DNA from: Ophioderma brevispina
Lineage: Eukaryota > Echinodermata > Ophiuroidea > Amphilepidida > Ophiodermatidae
DNA: 64,000 bases
Direction of reading: 5' to 3'
NCBI GenBank assembly: GCA_023653785.1
Contig: JAMKCH010084922.1
Coordinates: 1 to 64,000, forward strand
In this document: positions 46,498-58,576 of the stretch, one piece after another
How the letters are laid out: each line of letters starts with the position of its first letter
Position numbering within the stretch: position 1 is the stretch's first letter
Notes under the pieces: generated by a model
Told to the model about the DNA's origin: nothing
The model's database searches: none
Seen by the model: only the letters and a program-made list of their open reading frames with translations
Program-made: the position numbers and the translations under genes

Positions 46498-47903
46498 CAC
46501 TTAGTTTTTTAACTTGAAGTCCACTGGACCCCATATTTCCATGGTCCCGTGGATATTTTGTGGCCCGATACCAGCCTTCTAATGGTTACTACTAATCAGA
46601 ACTTATCATTTTCCCAATACTGGTGCGATAAGATTTCCTGATTTTAGCCCTGAGCTAGCACACCTTTGTACAATCTCAATTCCAAAGGTGGAAGTGATTA
46701 AATTTTTACAGACTGACCGGACCCCTGAACGTGATTCTTAAAGGCCGCAAGTGGTGCCCTTCCAGGAGAGGGGGCCAAAACAAAAGTTTGTACAGGGTCA
46801 AATTTGTAAATTGATCAATTCATGTTGACAGCATACCATCTTATGTGTTTAACCATAAGGATTCATGAAAAGGGTATAGTTGTAAGGTGTACGCTTTAAA
46901 GTTTTCAGAGTTTATAGGCAAAAACAGCAAAATCAATATAAGGGTCAATTTCAGTTGTACAGGGGTCCAATCTTAAAGTTGCTCCGCTTTAGGTAAAAAT
47001 AGGTGCAAATTCATATTGGTGAGTTCATAGGATTAAAATAAGGAATCGTTTTGGACTGTCTTAAATGCGTATTTCCGCATTAGGGGGCATCATAAGGTCA
47101 CGCCTTGGCATTCAATGGGGCTTGCTCTTGGTTACCCCTACTTTTTTTCCTTAAGCAGCTGTGAGACACTTCAAACTATTCCTTAATTTTTACCTATGAC
47201 TCCACCAATACTTTGCACATTTTTTTATCCAATCAGAGCACTTTTAAATTTGACCCCTGTACAATGAATTGACCCTTTTCTATTGATGTTTGCTGTTTTA
47301 GCCTATACTCTGAAACTTTACGCTGTACAATTACAACTATACCTGTTCTGAACCTTATGGTTAAACACATAGATGGTGTGCGTTTGAACATGATGGATCA
47401 ATTTACAATTTGACCCCTGTACAACCTTTGTTTTGGCCCCCTCTCCGTAAGGCGCCGCACGTGGCGGCACTTCGAATCCGTTTCAGGATTCCTGACAGTC
47501 TTCAACATATTAATCACTGCAACCTTTTGTACTTGAGGATGTTTTTCAAATGTGTGGCTAGCTCCTGGGTTATTTCTATTGTGCGATTTGGCAAACTCTT
47601 TGAGGTATCATGTTTCTATTTTTAATGTTACAAGTTTGTTTTTTGTCAGACAATACAAATAGTATACAAGCCATTGCATATTGTGACTTTGTTTTTTCCC
47701 ACAATAAGCACTGTTTTGGAATGCTGCATTTATCCGAAATGACTGTCTATACATTTGCCCTTTGGAGGTTTCGAAAATTTGCCTTTCCGCGGCTCTAATA
47801 TGGGGTCCTAAGTGTACCCTCATTTTGTTACTCATCTGAATTTATTGTGTCCAGTGAAAATTCTTCGTCATTTGACACCAAATCCTACTAAGCGGGAACC
47901 CTG
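46498..47903. mobile_element. 1.4-kb hAT-like element with a nested foldback
   Basis: The ends CAGGGTTTCCCACTTAG and CTAAGCGGGAACCCTG are inverted repeats. The flanks TTATTGTG (46490-46497) and ATTTTGTG (47904-47911) agree at 6 of 8 positions. The right part has short frames (47410-47835) of no known family, so no transposase is claimed. Confidence 0.68.
46741..47468. mobile_element. Foldback MITE nested in the hAT-like element
   Basis: Long inverted arms of about 220 bp: GAGAGGGGGCCAAAACAAA, TTGTACAGGG and TTAACCATAAGGATTCATG on the left against their complements on the right. A stretch of about 250 bp separates the arms. Target duplication not resolved. Confidence 0.7.
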
Positions 47904-47988
47904 ATTTTGTGGTATGATTGAATTGTCATGGAGTGTTGTGCTTTTAGAAATGTAATTACATTGTTGTAGACTGGGTTTAAAGCCTTAA

Positions 47989-48277
47989 AGGCACTAGTCA
48001 TTGATTTGCTTACTCAAAAAATCATGTCTTGCACTCTTATCCGAAGTAATATCACGCTACAGTGCCAATCCTGAAATCAGTCTAATAATGCAGAATCAGA
48101 TATTTTTCTGTATTCCTCTCACACATTACTCACAACTGAATGGAGATTCCAGTTTCAGTTTCTGAATTTTTAGTTGTAAAACTAACTTTTGGGTTCTACT
48201 GACTTAACTTTCACTTTTAAGCTATTTCTTGAAAATTTCAATGTTTTGACCTTTTAAGTGAATCACTGATAGTGGCT
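47989..48277. mobile_element. T1 MITE, diverged short form
   Basis: 289 bp between TTAA 47985-47988 and 48278-48281. Ends GGCACTAGTCATTGATTTG and AATCACTGATAGTGGC. The interior is shortened compared with the 347-bp form. Confidence 0.75.
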
Positions 48278-49359
48278 TTAATTACTTGGAGGTTAATAAA
48301 AGTAGCCAAGGTAGTTGTCAGAAATTGCAACCATTTTGTAGTCCCATCACGAGGTCAAAAACACGAGAAACTGAGTCTAATGGGCTATTGCAGATGATTC
48401 TATACTTACCCTATGGAACACAAAACTTAACTTGAGTAAATGCCATCCATATAAGGGTGCAACAATAGGTTTCAAGGCATCCATCATTTTTTTACAACTG
48501 AGTGTTTTTTGGGGGGACAAATAAATTTTCTACCTTGTAATTGTCAAAAGGTGATTTTATATTCTTAGATTTCAGTGTAAAACTTGGGACTTTCCTATTT
48601 GTTCCAGAAGAAATTAGAAATTTCACACAATTTTTGTGCCAAATAAATAATTCTCAGCTTAATCTTTTCAGAGGGGTATATTTTTGATATAAACTTTACA
48701 TCATGCAAAAAGCAGGATTTTCCCAGTAAAGAACACCTGTTATGGGGAATGTCTTGTTGCACCTTTAAAAGTCAATGTGTGTTTGTCATTGCTGTCACAC
48801 GGCATCCATTCATTGATCTCTTGCTATACCAAATCATTTCCAGTTGGCGTAACCTCTGGAGAGGGGAAAATCCCCACTCAGAAATCCTTTCCCTTTCCTT
48901 CAATGAATCAGGATAAGTAATAAGGGAGAGGGTATTAACACACATACTGTGGTTTACCTAAAGTTGCAAATGTTTTGTTGTGTGTCCCCCCTTCCAAAAT
49001 CGTGTTTGCCCCACTGCCCCCCCCCCAAAAAATGTCTGGTTATACCACTGATCCTCCAGTACCCTATATTGAAGCGGTATACCTCAATTCCAGTTATCCC
49101 TCTATAGCATGGTGTCGTGTATTCACCTGGAATAGCCTATTAGATCAAATTATCAGCCTAAACCCTATCACTTGCCCAATCAAGTGTGACCATGGAACGT
49201 AAATCAGGCTCTGGAAGCATCGCTCAATATATATTGGTACACATGCCTGTCAGAAAAAAAAACAAATCGCAAAAAAGGGTCCTTCAAGAAAAAGGGTTTC
49301 CTTTTCAAGTTAATCCAGACATTTAATGGTGGTTATTTACAATTGGTCTTCATTCTTAG

Positions 49360-49509
49360 GGTAAGTTTTTTCCGCTGATCTTTGCGGAACATTCATTCGG
49401 TGTGTACACCCCACACCTCAAAAGGCTCTTCCAGGAAGGACAAGGTTTCTCATCTCCAGGTCACTATTCTGATGGTGACCTTGATGGGCATTTAGGCAAT
49501 AAAAGCTAG
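49360..49509 (+). CDS. Orphan terminal exon, unknown protein
   Basis: The acceptor TTCATTCTTAG (49359) is followed by a 50-codon open frame reading GKFFPLIFAEHSFGVYTPHL, then KRLFQEGQGFSSPGHYSDGD and LDGHLGNKS, ending TAG at 49507-49509. Amino-acid use is clearly protein-like (aromatic, His and Gly rich) and the other frames are closed. The first codon may be split by the intron. I do not recognise the family and found no upstream exon between 41.3 and 49.3 kb, so the gene body is either further upstream or in exons too small to see. No AATAAA close downstream. Confidence 0.62.
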   Translation, partial: GKFFPLIFAEHSFGVYTPHLKRLFQEGQGFSSPGHYSDGDLDGHLGNKS

Positions 49510-50716
49510 TTGACACCCAAATGTGGGAACAGTTTTTGGGGTTGGTTTTAAGTTTAGATGGGTCTAATCCATTTAGGGATAGGTTAATCAGGCTCTTATG
49601 TCATAAGGTTTAAATTTTCTACATGCTGATAACACAATTTCCAATTTTGAGATACTCGGATAAGCTGTGTACCAAGTAATAATGACGACTCTCCGGATCG
49701 AACAGTGGTGCTCTGTATTGGGAATGGAGTGAATCCAAATTATTCCCTTGGTGGGCTAAATGAGGGGGCAAAATTGTCACAGGGGGTATCACCCAACCTT
49801 AGCAGCATTAAAACCCCTTTGTTTTTGTGTTTTGCCTTGCACAAAATAGTTTAGCTGCATTTTTGTTTGTTATTACAACATGAACAAACATTTTTTACAG
49901 TTTCTGGTAATAATTTTACATCTGTTTATGGGGCCTTGGTAAATGCATTTGGTGCACCATTTTAAAATGGTAATTCGGATTCAAGTAAAAGATTTTGATT
50001 GAGCAATATTGGTCTCTTTCATATATGAAAATAATTATCAAGTGGGAGCCTTTTTTTTGAAAGAGGTCCTTGCATTGGATTTTCTATGATGAATGTTCAA
50101 AACAACGAGTGCACTTCTGGTTTACACGCTTTATTCCCTTATGCATCAATTTTTTCTGTCATACAATGATCCTCAGCTGATGTGTTTAGCATTGTCCCAA
50201 TGTCACAAAGCTTAGGTTTACCCCCAAGGTAAAATAAAACACATCACATGGTTAATATTATGACCCTTAAACCAATGTCCATCCCAACCAACAATATACA
50301 GGCTTTTTTTTTTGTGCCCCAAAGATATTTTCAAAATATCAAATAAAAAAACTTAATTTCTTTATTTTTGGTTGTTTGTTGGTTTTTTATTTTATTGTTG
50401 ACTTTTAAAATTTATCATAACCAATAATAAAAAACTTTAACAAGTATGAAAAGAGTAAAAAACTAAAAAAATTAGTTGAATATTGTCAGGACAAATTGTT
50501 GAAGTTACCTCTTTAAGGAATGCAAGTGATCCCTTTAAGGCAAATTTCACATTTTTGAAAAAATAGATTTAGATATATTGTAAAGTGATATCTTTTGGTG
50601 CACCAAAGAAACAGGAAACAACATTGTTGTTATTCAATATTTTTTTGATGGACTGATTTTTGCTTTTGACATAAAACAAAAACCTTTTCTTTCATTAATA
50701 ATTAGTAAAAACTTAA
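49510..50716. other. Spacer or 3' UTR, no gene
   Basis: May begin with the 3' UTR of the exon above. AT-rich with T and A runs. No repeat recognised. Confidence 0.4.
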
Positions 50717-51070
50717 AAGACTCTATCAGTGGGTTGCTAAATCAGAAAATCAAAAAAATCATCAAATCAAATTTTTGCATTTCTGTACAATGTAGGTAGC
50801 CTACACTATCCTGACAAATGATTAAAGCCATAAACACCTAATACGACAAAATTGGATATTTTAGTCATTACTGTCCGTACGACACTTACAACAACATGTA
50901 ACTGAATGGAGAGTCAATCTTTAAATACGCCGTTTTCTTCTTCCTTTTCTGTCAATTTTTCATTGGAAAAAAGTAACTTATGATAATTCAACAGACTTCG
51001 CCCTGCACTTTTAAGCTATTTCTGCAAATTTCAATATTTTGACACTTTCGGCAAATCACTGATATTGCCT
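50717..51070 (+). mobile_element. T1 MITE, right TTAA lost
   Basis: Follows TTAA 50713-50716 with AAGACTCTATCAGTGGGTTG and ends CAAATCACTGATATTGCCTT. The interior follows 5609-5955, and the central palindrome is reduced to TGTCCGTACGACA. Confidence 0.78.
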
Positions 51071-52582
51071 TTTATCCCAAGTATGTCAAAATTTGACAAA
51101 TGCTACCACATAGTTCATATCACGTAACATTGTGTTAGAAATCACTCAAATTTTGGAAGAGTTTGACTGTACCCAATTTTAAAATTCTACAGTAACAAAA
51201 TGATTTGTATTTCTGGCATAGCACTAACAATACCTCCACCCCAAGGCAAAATAAAAAAGAATTTGTTACATGTAACTTTAAGGGGGTACATATGAACTCT
51301 TGCCCAAATGTTAAAAGACGTCCTCTTTAAATTTTACAGAAGATCACAAAATCCACCATCAAATTTCCAGAAAGCAATAGACTAGTTAGGATCTAGTGTT
51401 GAAAACATCTTCAGTTTTCCCCCCCCCCCCCCTCATTTTTTGAATGACCCAAGTTTTGAGGGTTGGGTGGATTTTGACAACCTTCTCCATCACTCAAATG
51501 TGGCACCTGTTTTAAGAATTTTATTGAGAAACTCCTTCTTGGTAGGTATTAAGTTTCAGTCAAATATGAAAGTAAAACATGTACCAGCTGAGGCATCAGT
51601 GTTAGTTGTACTTAAGGTACTGTGAGGTTCATGTATGGCCTACAGGATCTGACAGCCTAGTTTGTTCCACTACTGTAGGTACAAGCTCAATTAAGGAGGG
51701 GAAACCAAAACAATAAACTTGGGTTTCTTTGAATTAGTTCCTGTGGGGGCATATCCATTTTGGAGGGTGACATGCATGTAAGTCTGTTGTTAAGACCACC
51801 ATTTTTCATTCATCCATGTTCAGGGGCGTAATCCAGGAGTTGAAAAAACGTCAAAATTACGTGGGGTTCTGAAAGGCTGAACCTTGTCCAAAAGCTTCCA
51901 ACATGGGCTGATTTTGCAAGTTTTTGGCAGAATTACCGGAGGCGCACGCGCCCCTCCACCCCCTCCCTGGATCGCTCCTGATGTTGAAATCAAAGATCCC
52001 CTATTTTGTTGAAAAGTTTTTTACAACTGTCACCTAAAGACCCCTTTTTTTTTATGTGACAATTTTTCGCCCCAAGATGTCTATTTAACCCATGGACCTT
52101 TTGTGTGTATGCGAGCAATTGGCCACCCCCCACCCCCCCAACCCCCACACACAATACAGTGATTTTTTTTCCTTTTTTTTTTGTTGTTTTTTTTTTTTAT
52201 GTTTTTGTTTTTTGTGAAATTAAACAAAATTTATTTGTTTTTTGCTTTGCTAGTGTGTCTGTCTGTCTGTCTGTCTGTGGTAAAAATTGACCCTAATGTT
52301 AACCCAATGTTAACCTAAACCTAATTCTCCCTTTTTCTCACATACATGCACACATTTTCATGACACTCTGCATCACCAATGATCCTTGGGTAGTGTCCCC
52401 CATATTGGTGACCCCTCATGTGATCTTGGTGGCCTCATGTGGACCTTTGTCCCCATCACACACTGCGACAGCAGGTGACACTGTTCGAGTAAAAAAATGG
52501 CCCCTGTGTGTCATTTTTTTAGTAAAATTAAGCAAATTTGTTACCCAAGGAGGGCAAATTAAGAGTCAATTAACCTTACCGA
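51071..52582. other. Spacer with low-complexity runs
   Basis: A C run (about 51420-51432), a T/G-rich stretch (52160-52250), CTGT repeats (52258-52277), and the dispersed repeat 52255-52460 also seen at 24155. The 121-codon frame at 52360-52725 runs through this repeat and into the AGTCGACT block, so it is not accepted as a gene. Confidence 0.5.
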
Positions 52583-52985
52583 CGAAAGAGGCCTTCACTA
52601 GTCAGTCGACAAGCAGTCGCATAGGCAGTCTTTTTCAGCAGTCAATTCAAGTAGTCGAAATAGATCTTCATATTCAGTTAGATATATGTTTAGGCCCCTT
52701 TTCGAAAGCCTTCGAAGGTCTATAGGCAGTCGTTAGGTCTTCCCACAGCCAAGTTAACATGCAAATTTAGCTAAGCCGTTCATATGGACTGCATACGAAG
52801 CTCTATATAAGCATTCGACTGCCTATCCTACGAATCCTATATAAGCAGTCGACTGCTTACGAATCTCTATATAAGTGTCGACTGCCTACCTACGAAGCCC
52901 TAATAAGCAGTCGACTGCCTTCAAGGAGCCCACTTAAGCAGTCAACTTACATCTCCGAAGCTCTATACTCTGGATTGCCTATAGG
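52583..52985. repeat. AGTCGACT repeat block 1
   Basis: Degenerate tandem units of about 40 nt with the palindrome GCAGTCGACTGC or a close variant, usually after TATATAAG (for example about 52838-52852 and 52908-52920), and CTACGAA linkers. Looser AGTCG words occur from 52598. Confidence 0.75.
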
Positions 52986-53099
52986 GTGCGTAGTTTTTTG
53001 TTTTTTTATAGGTAACGAACATTGTAGCATCAGTGCATTTTATTGGACATAGAACATGAAATGTAGACGACAAAGAATAATACTATGAAATATTAGCGT

Positions 53100-53321
53100 C
53101 CATTATAAAGATCAATTTTGATTGCTGTAGTATGAAATCACACCATACGCTCCAATAGCCTGTATGCTCGGTCACAGCGCGCCGATTTCCGCATCGCTAA
53201 TTGGCCGGCTATTCTTAGACATGCGCTACGTCATGGGACTCCCCAGCAGCAAACGCTGTTAAAGGCTGACCAAGGAACGAAAAAAAACGGTTCGCGGTAC
53301 CTTGGATAACGCGAAATGACA
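53100..53321 (+). promoter_or_regulatory. Possible promoter and 5' UTR
   Basis: Composition shifts to mixed-GC, CpG-containing sequence with ATTGG (inverted CCAAT, about 53199), TACGTCA (CRE-like, about 53228) and GCGCGCC (about 53178), and no TATA box close to the ATG. It leads into an ATG-bearing stretch with a consensus splice donor. Inferred only. Confidence 0.35.
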
Positions 53322-53445
53322 ATGGTGGACGATATGTTAGAAACAGGTTCCTGCACAAAAAACACCCCTAGGCTAACTAGTGTTTGGTTGTCTGGTGTGG
53401 GGCATGACTTGCCAGCAGCAATCGATAATTGAGCCAGCGGATAAG
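53322..53445 (+). CDS. Possible first exon with uORF and overlapping start
   Basis: ATG 53322 (context GACAATGG) opens 36 codons (MVDDMLETGSCTKNTPRLTS and on) to TGA 53430-53432. A second ATG at 53404, in another frame, reads MTCQQQSIIEPADK open into a consensus donor AAG|GTAAGA (53446), phase 0. So either the first is an upstream ORF overlapping the main start, or one base is missing and they are one frame. No downstream partner exon could be assigned with certainty. Confidence 0.35.
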
Positions 53446-53939
53446 GTAAGAAAATGCTTGTATGGATCGGATTTTAAAGTTTTTCTTTTGTTTTTGTCAA
53501 AAATAAACCTATATTAAAACTAGTCACTAACTAGACAGTGTAGTTAGGAATATTTTGGTGCATAAATCGTTACGATAGGCCATTTTGCGCAATCTCCAGG
53601 TACAAAAAATCCGAATCAACGCTATCTGCCCGGGTCCGAATATGATAACAAGTTGTTGTGTACATGTCAGCCACTTGGCATGTTACCGTCGAAAACTTGT
53701 GAACTCCCAAGCGCAGTGAAGATTGCCAGGTCGCCGTGGCTCAAATTACTTTCTGACCGTGATTCAACAATGGGCGGCGGCGCTGTGTGCCAAGACGAAA
53801 CGTAAATAGGGTGAACATAGCTCCTGACAATTACAGCATATCCTAGAAGTCATTAAAACTGCTACCTGCAGACCACTTGGTAATAAGTGTGAAACAGGTA
53901 CAGTATCATAATCAAAACCATGGGTTATATAATTTGAAA

Positions 53940-54560
53940 TTCCCCAATAGGTTAACAGGTCGAAGCTGATGACCGTGCCAGCTGGGATGGATGCGGGATC
54001 CACCCCGGTTGCACCCCACTCACCACACACTAGGCCCGTGTGGGTCTGGCGTAGTAGCATTGGGTGTGAATGAGGTGTCCCCGAGAGGCCGGCGTACACA
54101 CAGCCATAGGGGGAGCAGTGAGTGCGGAAGATACCCGAGGCACGTCACATTAAGCGACACCGTGACTCGACTTGATCGGAGCATAGAAACGACCACAGCA
54201 GGGGTCGGGGTTACACCGGTGAGGCAATAGTGGTGCTGGCGGGTGGCATATACCGGGCCAAGTCTCGATCAGAGGCGTACTGAAGGCCGGCATACCGCCA
54301 GCCGACACAACACCCTAACTGGTACAGGGAGTGTTCACCATAGGCTCAACCCCTGGGGGAAGAGCCCGAGGAACCATGCCAGGCGTCCCTGTACTCCCTG
54401 GGGAATAGTGGGCGGCCAGGGCCGGAGATGATCAGCAGTTGGATTCCCTGGGAAGACACTACACTCTTCAGCTGCATATCATCCAGGAATGATACGCCTT
54501 CCGGCGCCCCCGACACAGCTGGGGCTGTGAAGAAGCACCATGGATGCGAGCCCCAAGAAA
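53940..54560. other. GC-rich block of unknown nature
   Basis: About 600 bp of markedly higher GC and complexity than all neighbours (GGGGTCGGGGTTACACC, AGGCCGGCATACCGCCAGCC). Both strands have medium frames (79 and 111 codons) but none is recognised. It could be the 5' part of a retroelement or transferred DNA. Confidence 0.4.
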
Positions 54561-56169
54561 ACATACCTCACCCCCTCTCTTTTTTTCATTCTTTCTCAAC
54601 AATGACAATTTGAAAAGCTGTTTGAATCCCTGTGTACCGCTTAAGTGTATAAGGGTTCCACGTTTCTGCATGCCATGTTTGTAAAAACACTAATTATTTT
54701 TGCCCAAAGTTTTATGCTACACTCGCCCCACATAATTTTCAGTTACGCATACTATTTTGTGCAAAAAATAAAAATAAATCGGCGTGATTTAAGCATTCAG
54801 TAGCGCGATCATAACCTTTTTTGCCCATTAAAAGAGTATGGAGTAACTTTTTAATACTGGGGTTTTATTTCATCAAGAAATATAACTGTATTTATGTTTA
54901 AATTATGGCAACAATTTTATGGGAAAAGTCCGGTTTGGTACATTTTGTGAACCCACGTTTGGTCTGCTCCAGTCGAATTTAGGGGGGGACCCCCCCCCTC
55001 CAACCCTTAAAAGAGCTAAAAAAAAAAAAGCAGAAAAATAGATTTTGCGAGTGAGCGAGCAAAAAAATTAGCGGTTCCCCCCCCCAAATGGGATAAAAAA
55101 AGATCCCTTTTGACAAAAATGCCCCCCTAAAATAAATCCTGGTTTTCGAAGCCTGAATCCCCACCTGATTTACCTGTAGTAGCATCTATTTTGATCTGAT
55201 AGTGAAAAGCTGTATTTTTCTCATTGTCGTCCTGAAATTGAGCACTCAAATCCATTTCATTCTCAATTAAGATATAAAAAAACACACACATAAAACACAG
55301 CCTTTATGGTTACACTATCAAATTAGCACAATATTGAATAGGGGTTTGAAACATGCATAAGTATTGCTCTACTGTCAAAATCGGGCACGTTTCAACGGTA
55401 CTTGATAGGCATACGTGCAAGTGCCAGGCTGTCATATCAAGTAGAGAAAACACAATAGACAAAAAAGGATCTTTAAATTAATTGGTACAACGTTAACAGA
55501 ATCATTTTTCCCCTAGCTGTTATGTGCTCATATTGATGTACCCATTCAATGACCGTGTTTTGGAAAAAAAATTCTAACTGCCAAAGTGGTGTAGGAGGGG
55601 TAAACATCAGTCCCTTTATACACCAAACGGGTGTGCGCAAGCCTTATAAGCTTCAGTCGCGTTGATTACAATTCTGCATTATATTTCAGCAGAATATTTG
55701 TCACAATGTGTGCTTTTTCTATGTTTATGGAAGAAATATAACATAATATAAGTGGTGGGGTGAGGATCAGGCTGTAGGGATCACAGAATGCAACTTTAAA
55801 GTTGAAGAGTATGTACATTTGCAAACATACATGCTCTAATACGCCACATACAATCATACAAACTGGTACATGATTAATAGGCCTAAGAAATTTAAATGCA
55901 TATTTTTTTTATTTGTTTTCCTCTTAAAAAAAATTTCAGCAGGTTTGACCAAATAACGGTTATAGTTTGAGCCAAGTATGCATCTTGGCGCATCTATAAC
56001 TTTAATTAACATTTACCTGGAAATTCTGTAGGACATAATTGTGATCCACAAACCACATAACTAAAGCAAATTGCTTAAAAGAAACAAAAAATATCCACCA
56101 TAATGCTCCCCGCACTTGCAAATGCAGATGATCCTCCAGCAATTTGAAATGGCAGTTGGTGGTCATGTG
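54561..56169. other. Spacer with a T5 fragment at 55195-55480
   Basis: 55195-55480 matches the T5 interior in reverse (TTTTTCTCATTGTCGTCCTG, GTGCCAGGCTGTCATATCAA). C, A and G runs occur near 54982-55090. No exon supported. Confidence 0.5.
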
Positions 56170-56475
56170 TGGACATGTATGAAAATGGTGTTGACTGCCT
56201 ATTTAAGCCTTCAATATGATGTTATTTTGAATGGTCAACTGCCGAATTTTGCAAATGCGGACTGACTATTTTTGATTCTGACTATGAAGCCTAATTTCTA
56301 ATTGTTTTCGACTGCTTTTTTTCAAAGATCGACTGGCCCTATTTGAATATGATACATGTATAGACCTTAGACTATTATTTGAAAATGCTTTGACTATTAT
56401 TATACAGTTGAATGCCTTCGACTGCCTATGACTGCCTATTGACTGCTTATTAAGCAGTTTTTTAAACAACCATGC
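56170..56475. repeat. AGTCGACT-type repeat block 2
   Basis: Degenerate units with GACTGCCTATT, TCGACTGCTT and AAGCAGTTTTTTAAAC. After it, ATTCAAATTAGCTAAACC resembles TGCAAATTTAGCTAAGCC at 52760, so blocks 1 and 2 are one family and could be two ends of a 4-kb element. Confidence 0.55.
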
Positions 56476-56907
56476 GGATATTCAAATTAGCTAAACCAGA
56501 TGTTTGTCTCAGATGTTCAATCATATTTTAAAATGGAATGTTGAGCCAGCTATAAATAGTTCACATCAGGTCATATATTGTAATCTGCTGCATTTTAATT
56601 GCAGTACTCCAGTATCTGGTTTTAGAATGTTGGAAGCCATTTGGTAGAATCACGTAAGTGGGTCATGTTATGCCTATTGTAACACAGACCTTATGGCCTT
56701 TTGTGTAATTATAGAACAGCTCTACACATTGAAATGGTAGACATCTCCATAGTCCGTAAAGTCGAAATGGTCAGCGTATTCCAAGAAACTCACTGCTTGA
56801 GAGCAGGCCCACTCCAAACTGCTGACTAAAGATCATGCATCATTATACCAAAAGTAACAATAAAGGACATGACATGTTCCTATTTCAATAAAACTATTTG
56901 CACTTAA

Positions 56908-57253
56908 AGGTGCATTTCATGATTTCAGCACCTTCTGTGTTTATATCATTGATCAATAGATATCCTTGAGACAAGCTATTCTCAAATTTGAGCTGATCTC
57001 GGTCTTGCGGGTTTGTGATATGAGCAAATTCCTTTCGTTTCCCACGATCCCATATGCTATTGTGCTGTAATTTTCTGTCCGCTTTACGGACAGAAAAATA
57101 CCAATTGGCGAATTAACTTTACAGAGCGACCGAATTTTCACGTAAGATTGGGCACACATCGATACTGAGGCTAACGTTTCAGATATAAAAATCGCAAAAT
57201 GTTTTTTGGCAAGTCGGGGGGGGGGGACGAGGCTGTGTACCACGAATGCCCCT
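56908..57253 (+). mobile_element. T3 MITE
   Basis: Starts AGGTGCATTTCATGATTTCA after TTAA 56904-56907. The end ACCACGAATGCCCC lacks its TTAA (CTATTTT). The central palindrome CTGTCCGCTTTACGGACAG is at 57075-57093. The minus-strand 96-codon frame lies inside it. Confidence 0.82.
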
Positions 57254-57331
57254 ATTTTTTTATGTTACAATGGGATACTGTTACGACTTGTTTTTTTTTT
57301 AATTTTTTTTAAAATCTGTTTTTGTTTACAG

Positions 57332-57515
57332 TGGATTTCCAGCCTCCTATGTGCTCTATCTTTAATAAGTGCCCCTCCAGACTTTCTAACCTTCAACCAT
57401 CTGAAGGGACAATCAATTATGTCAGAAAGGAGAGAATCTATGGGGTTACCCCTCAAAAAATGGGGGAAGAGGAGAACCTAGAATTTCTTCTATCAAAACG
57501 GACACTCAATTTTTA
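57332..57515 (+). CDS. Weak candidate terminal exon
   Basis: The acceptor TTTGTTTACAG (57331) is good. In phase 1 the frame reads DFQPPMCSIFNKCPSRLSNL, then QPSEGTINYVRKERIYGV and on to TAA at 57513-57515. Phase 0 also gives 49 codons. Family unknown. Two frames being open weakens the case. Confidence 0.32.
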
Positions 57516-58157
57516 AATATGTAATTTAATTTAAATTTTAATGTTTGCAAACATTATAGCAAACATTCACAGGGAATTTTGGCTTATCTTTAGTTTGAAA
57601 CATTTGAATTCCCGTTACCCAAATCCTGTCTTGCCCTCATTTTCATCAATTTGATCAAATATGAACAAAATGGACCGAGTTGCTCTGTTTCATGAACTTA
57701 GTAGAAATCACAGAAACTCTTCTCACAATCTTTAAGCTGTGCATTACAATCAGTTTTTTTGGTTTTTAGATTATAAAGCTTTTACATTCCAATCATGTCG
57801 GCAATTTTACCCTTAATCTCGCTCTCTTTTTTACTCCCAACGTACTTGACCAGAACGTGCATCACGCCAGACATTGACCAACAGCAACAACAACACTATC
57901 ATCATGTTCCTGATATACTCTGACAGTTAAAGAGAAGCCATGAGTGATCACTGTGTACTTATCAACATTTACTTGTCCACATTGTGGGTTTTCCGAATTC
58001 TGTTACATTGTATTCAACCAATGAATTTTTTGTTCAATGCATGCTGTCATGGCTACTGGTCAGGGCCTGCTTGCTGAAAATCTGTTATGCTGTTTGATAT
58101 TTCAATATCTTGCGTGTTATTTTTGTCATTCATGTTTCAATCAGTGTTTTTCAACAG

Positions 58158-58267
58158 AACTCTCTGATTGCTACTTACGGACAGACGATTTGCACGATCC
58201 CAATAATACATCCCGTTTGGTGCAGGTGCCAATTTCTATCCGGGAACTTGACCGCCTCATCAGCTAA
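58158..58267 (+). CDS. Candidate terminal exon, unknown protein
   Basis: The acceptor CAGTGTTTTTCAACAG (58157) precedes LSDCYLRTDDLHDPNNTSRL, then VQVPISIRELDRLIS and TAA (58265-58267), phase 1. Codon use and GC are higher than in flanking DNA. Downstream 58270-58560 is also of higher complexity and may be 3' UTR, with AATAAA at 58663-58668. It may share a gene with the 53.3-kb donor, but phases do not prove it. Confidence 0.5.
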
Positions 58268-58576
58268 AACATAACGGGTTAGAGCTAATATCAAATATCT
58301 AAAAACTTAAAACCTATCTCGATGGTTGCACAGGTTGACTTATTCGTTATCGTGTCCCCCATTGAAATTAGGACACGGTAGTATCGAAATGGCCACCTTT
58401 TGGCCATCGAATTTCATCAGTGGCCCCTCGCTTGTTTTTTATTCCGATGATTTCTTGTACAGTTCTTTCTGTACGATAGTTTTAGGCACTGGCCGCCCGT
58501 ATGGAAATGGGCACAACACAGATGCATTATGAGGATCGTGTCAAATAGTCTATTGTTTGCAGTGGAATTGGCTGTA

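Noticed and set aside
47410..47625. Possible exon with acceptor TTTCAG and donor GAG|GTATCA
   Set aside because: It lies between the nested foldback arm and the end of the hAT-like element, and the frame has little codon bias.
52360..52725. 121-codon plus frame
   Set aside because: Spans the end of a dispersed repeat and the AGTCGACT block; repeat translation.
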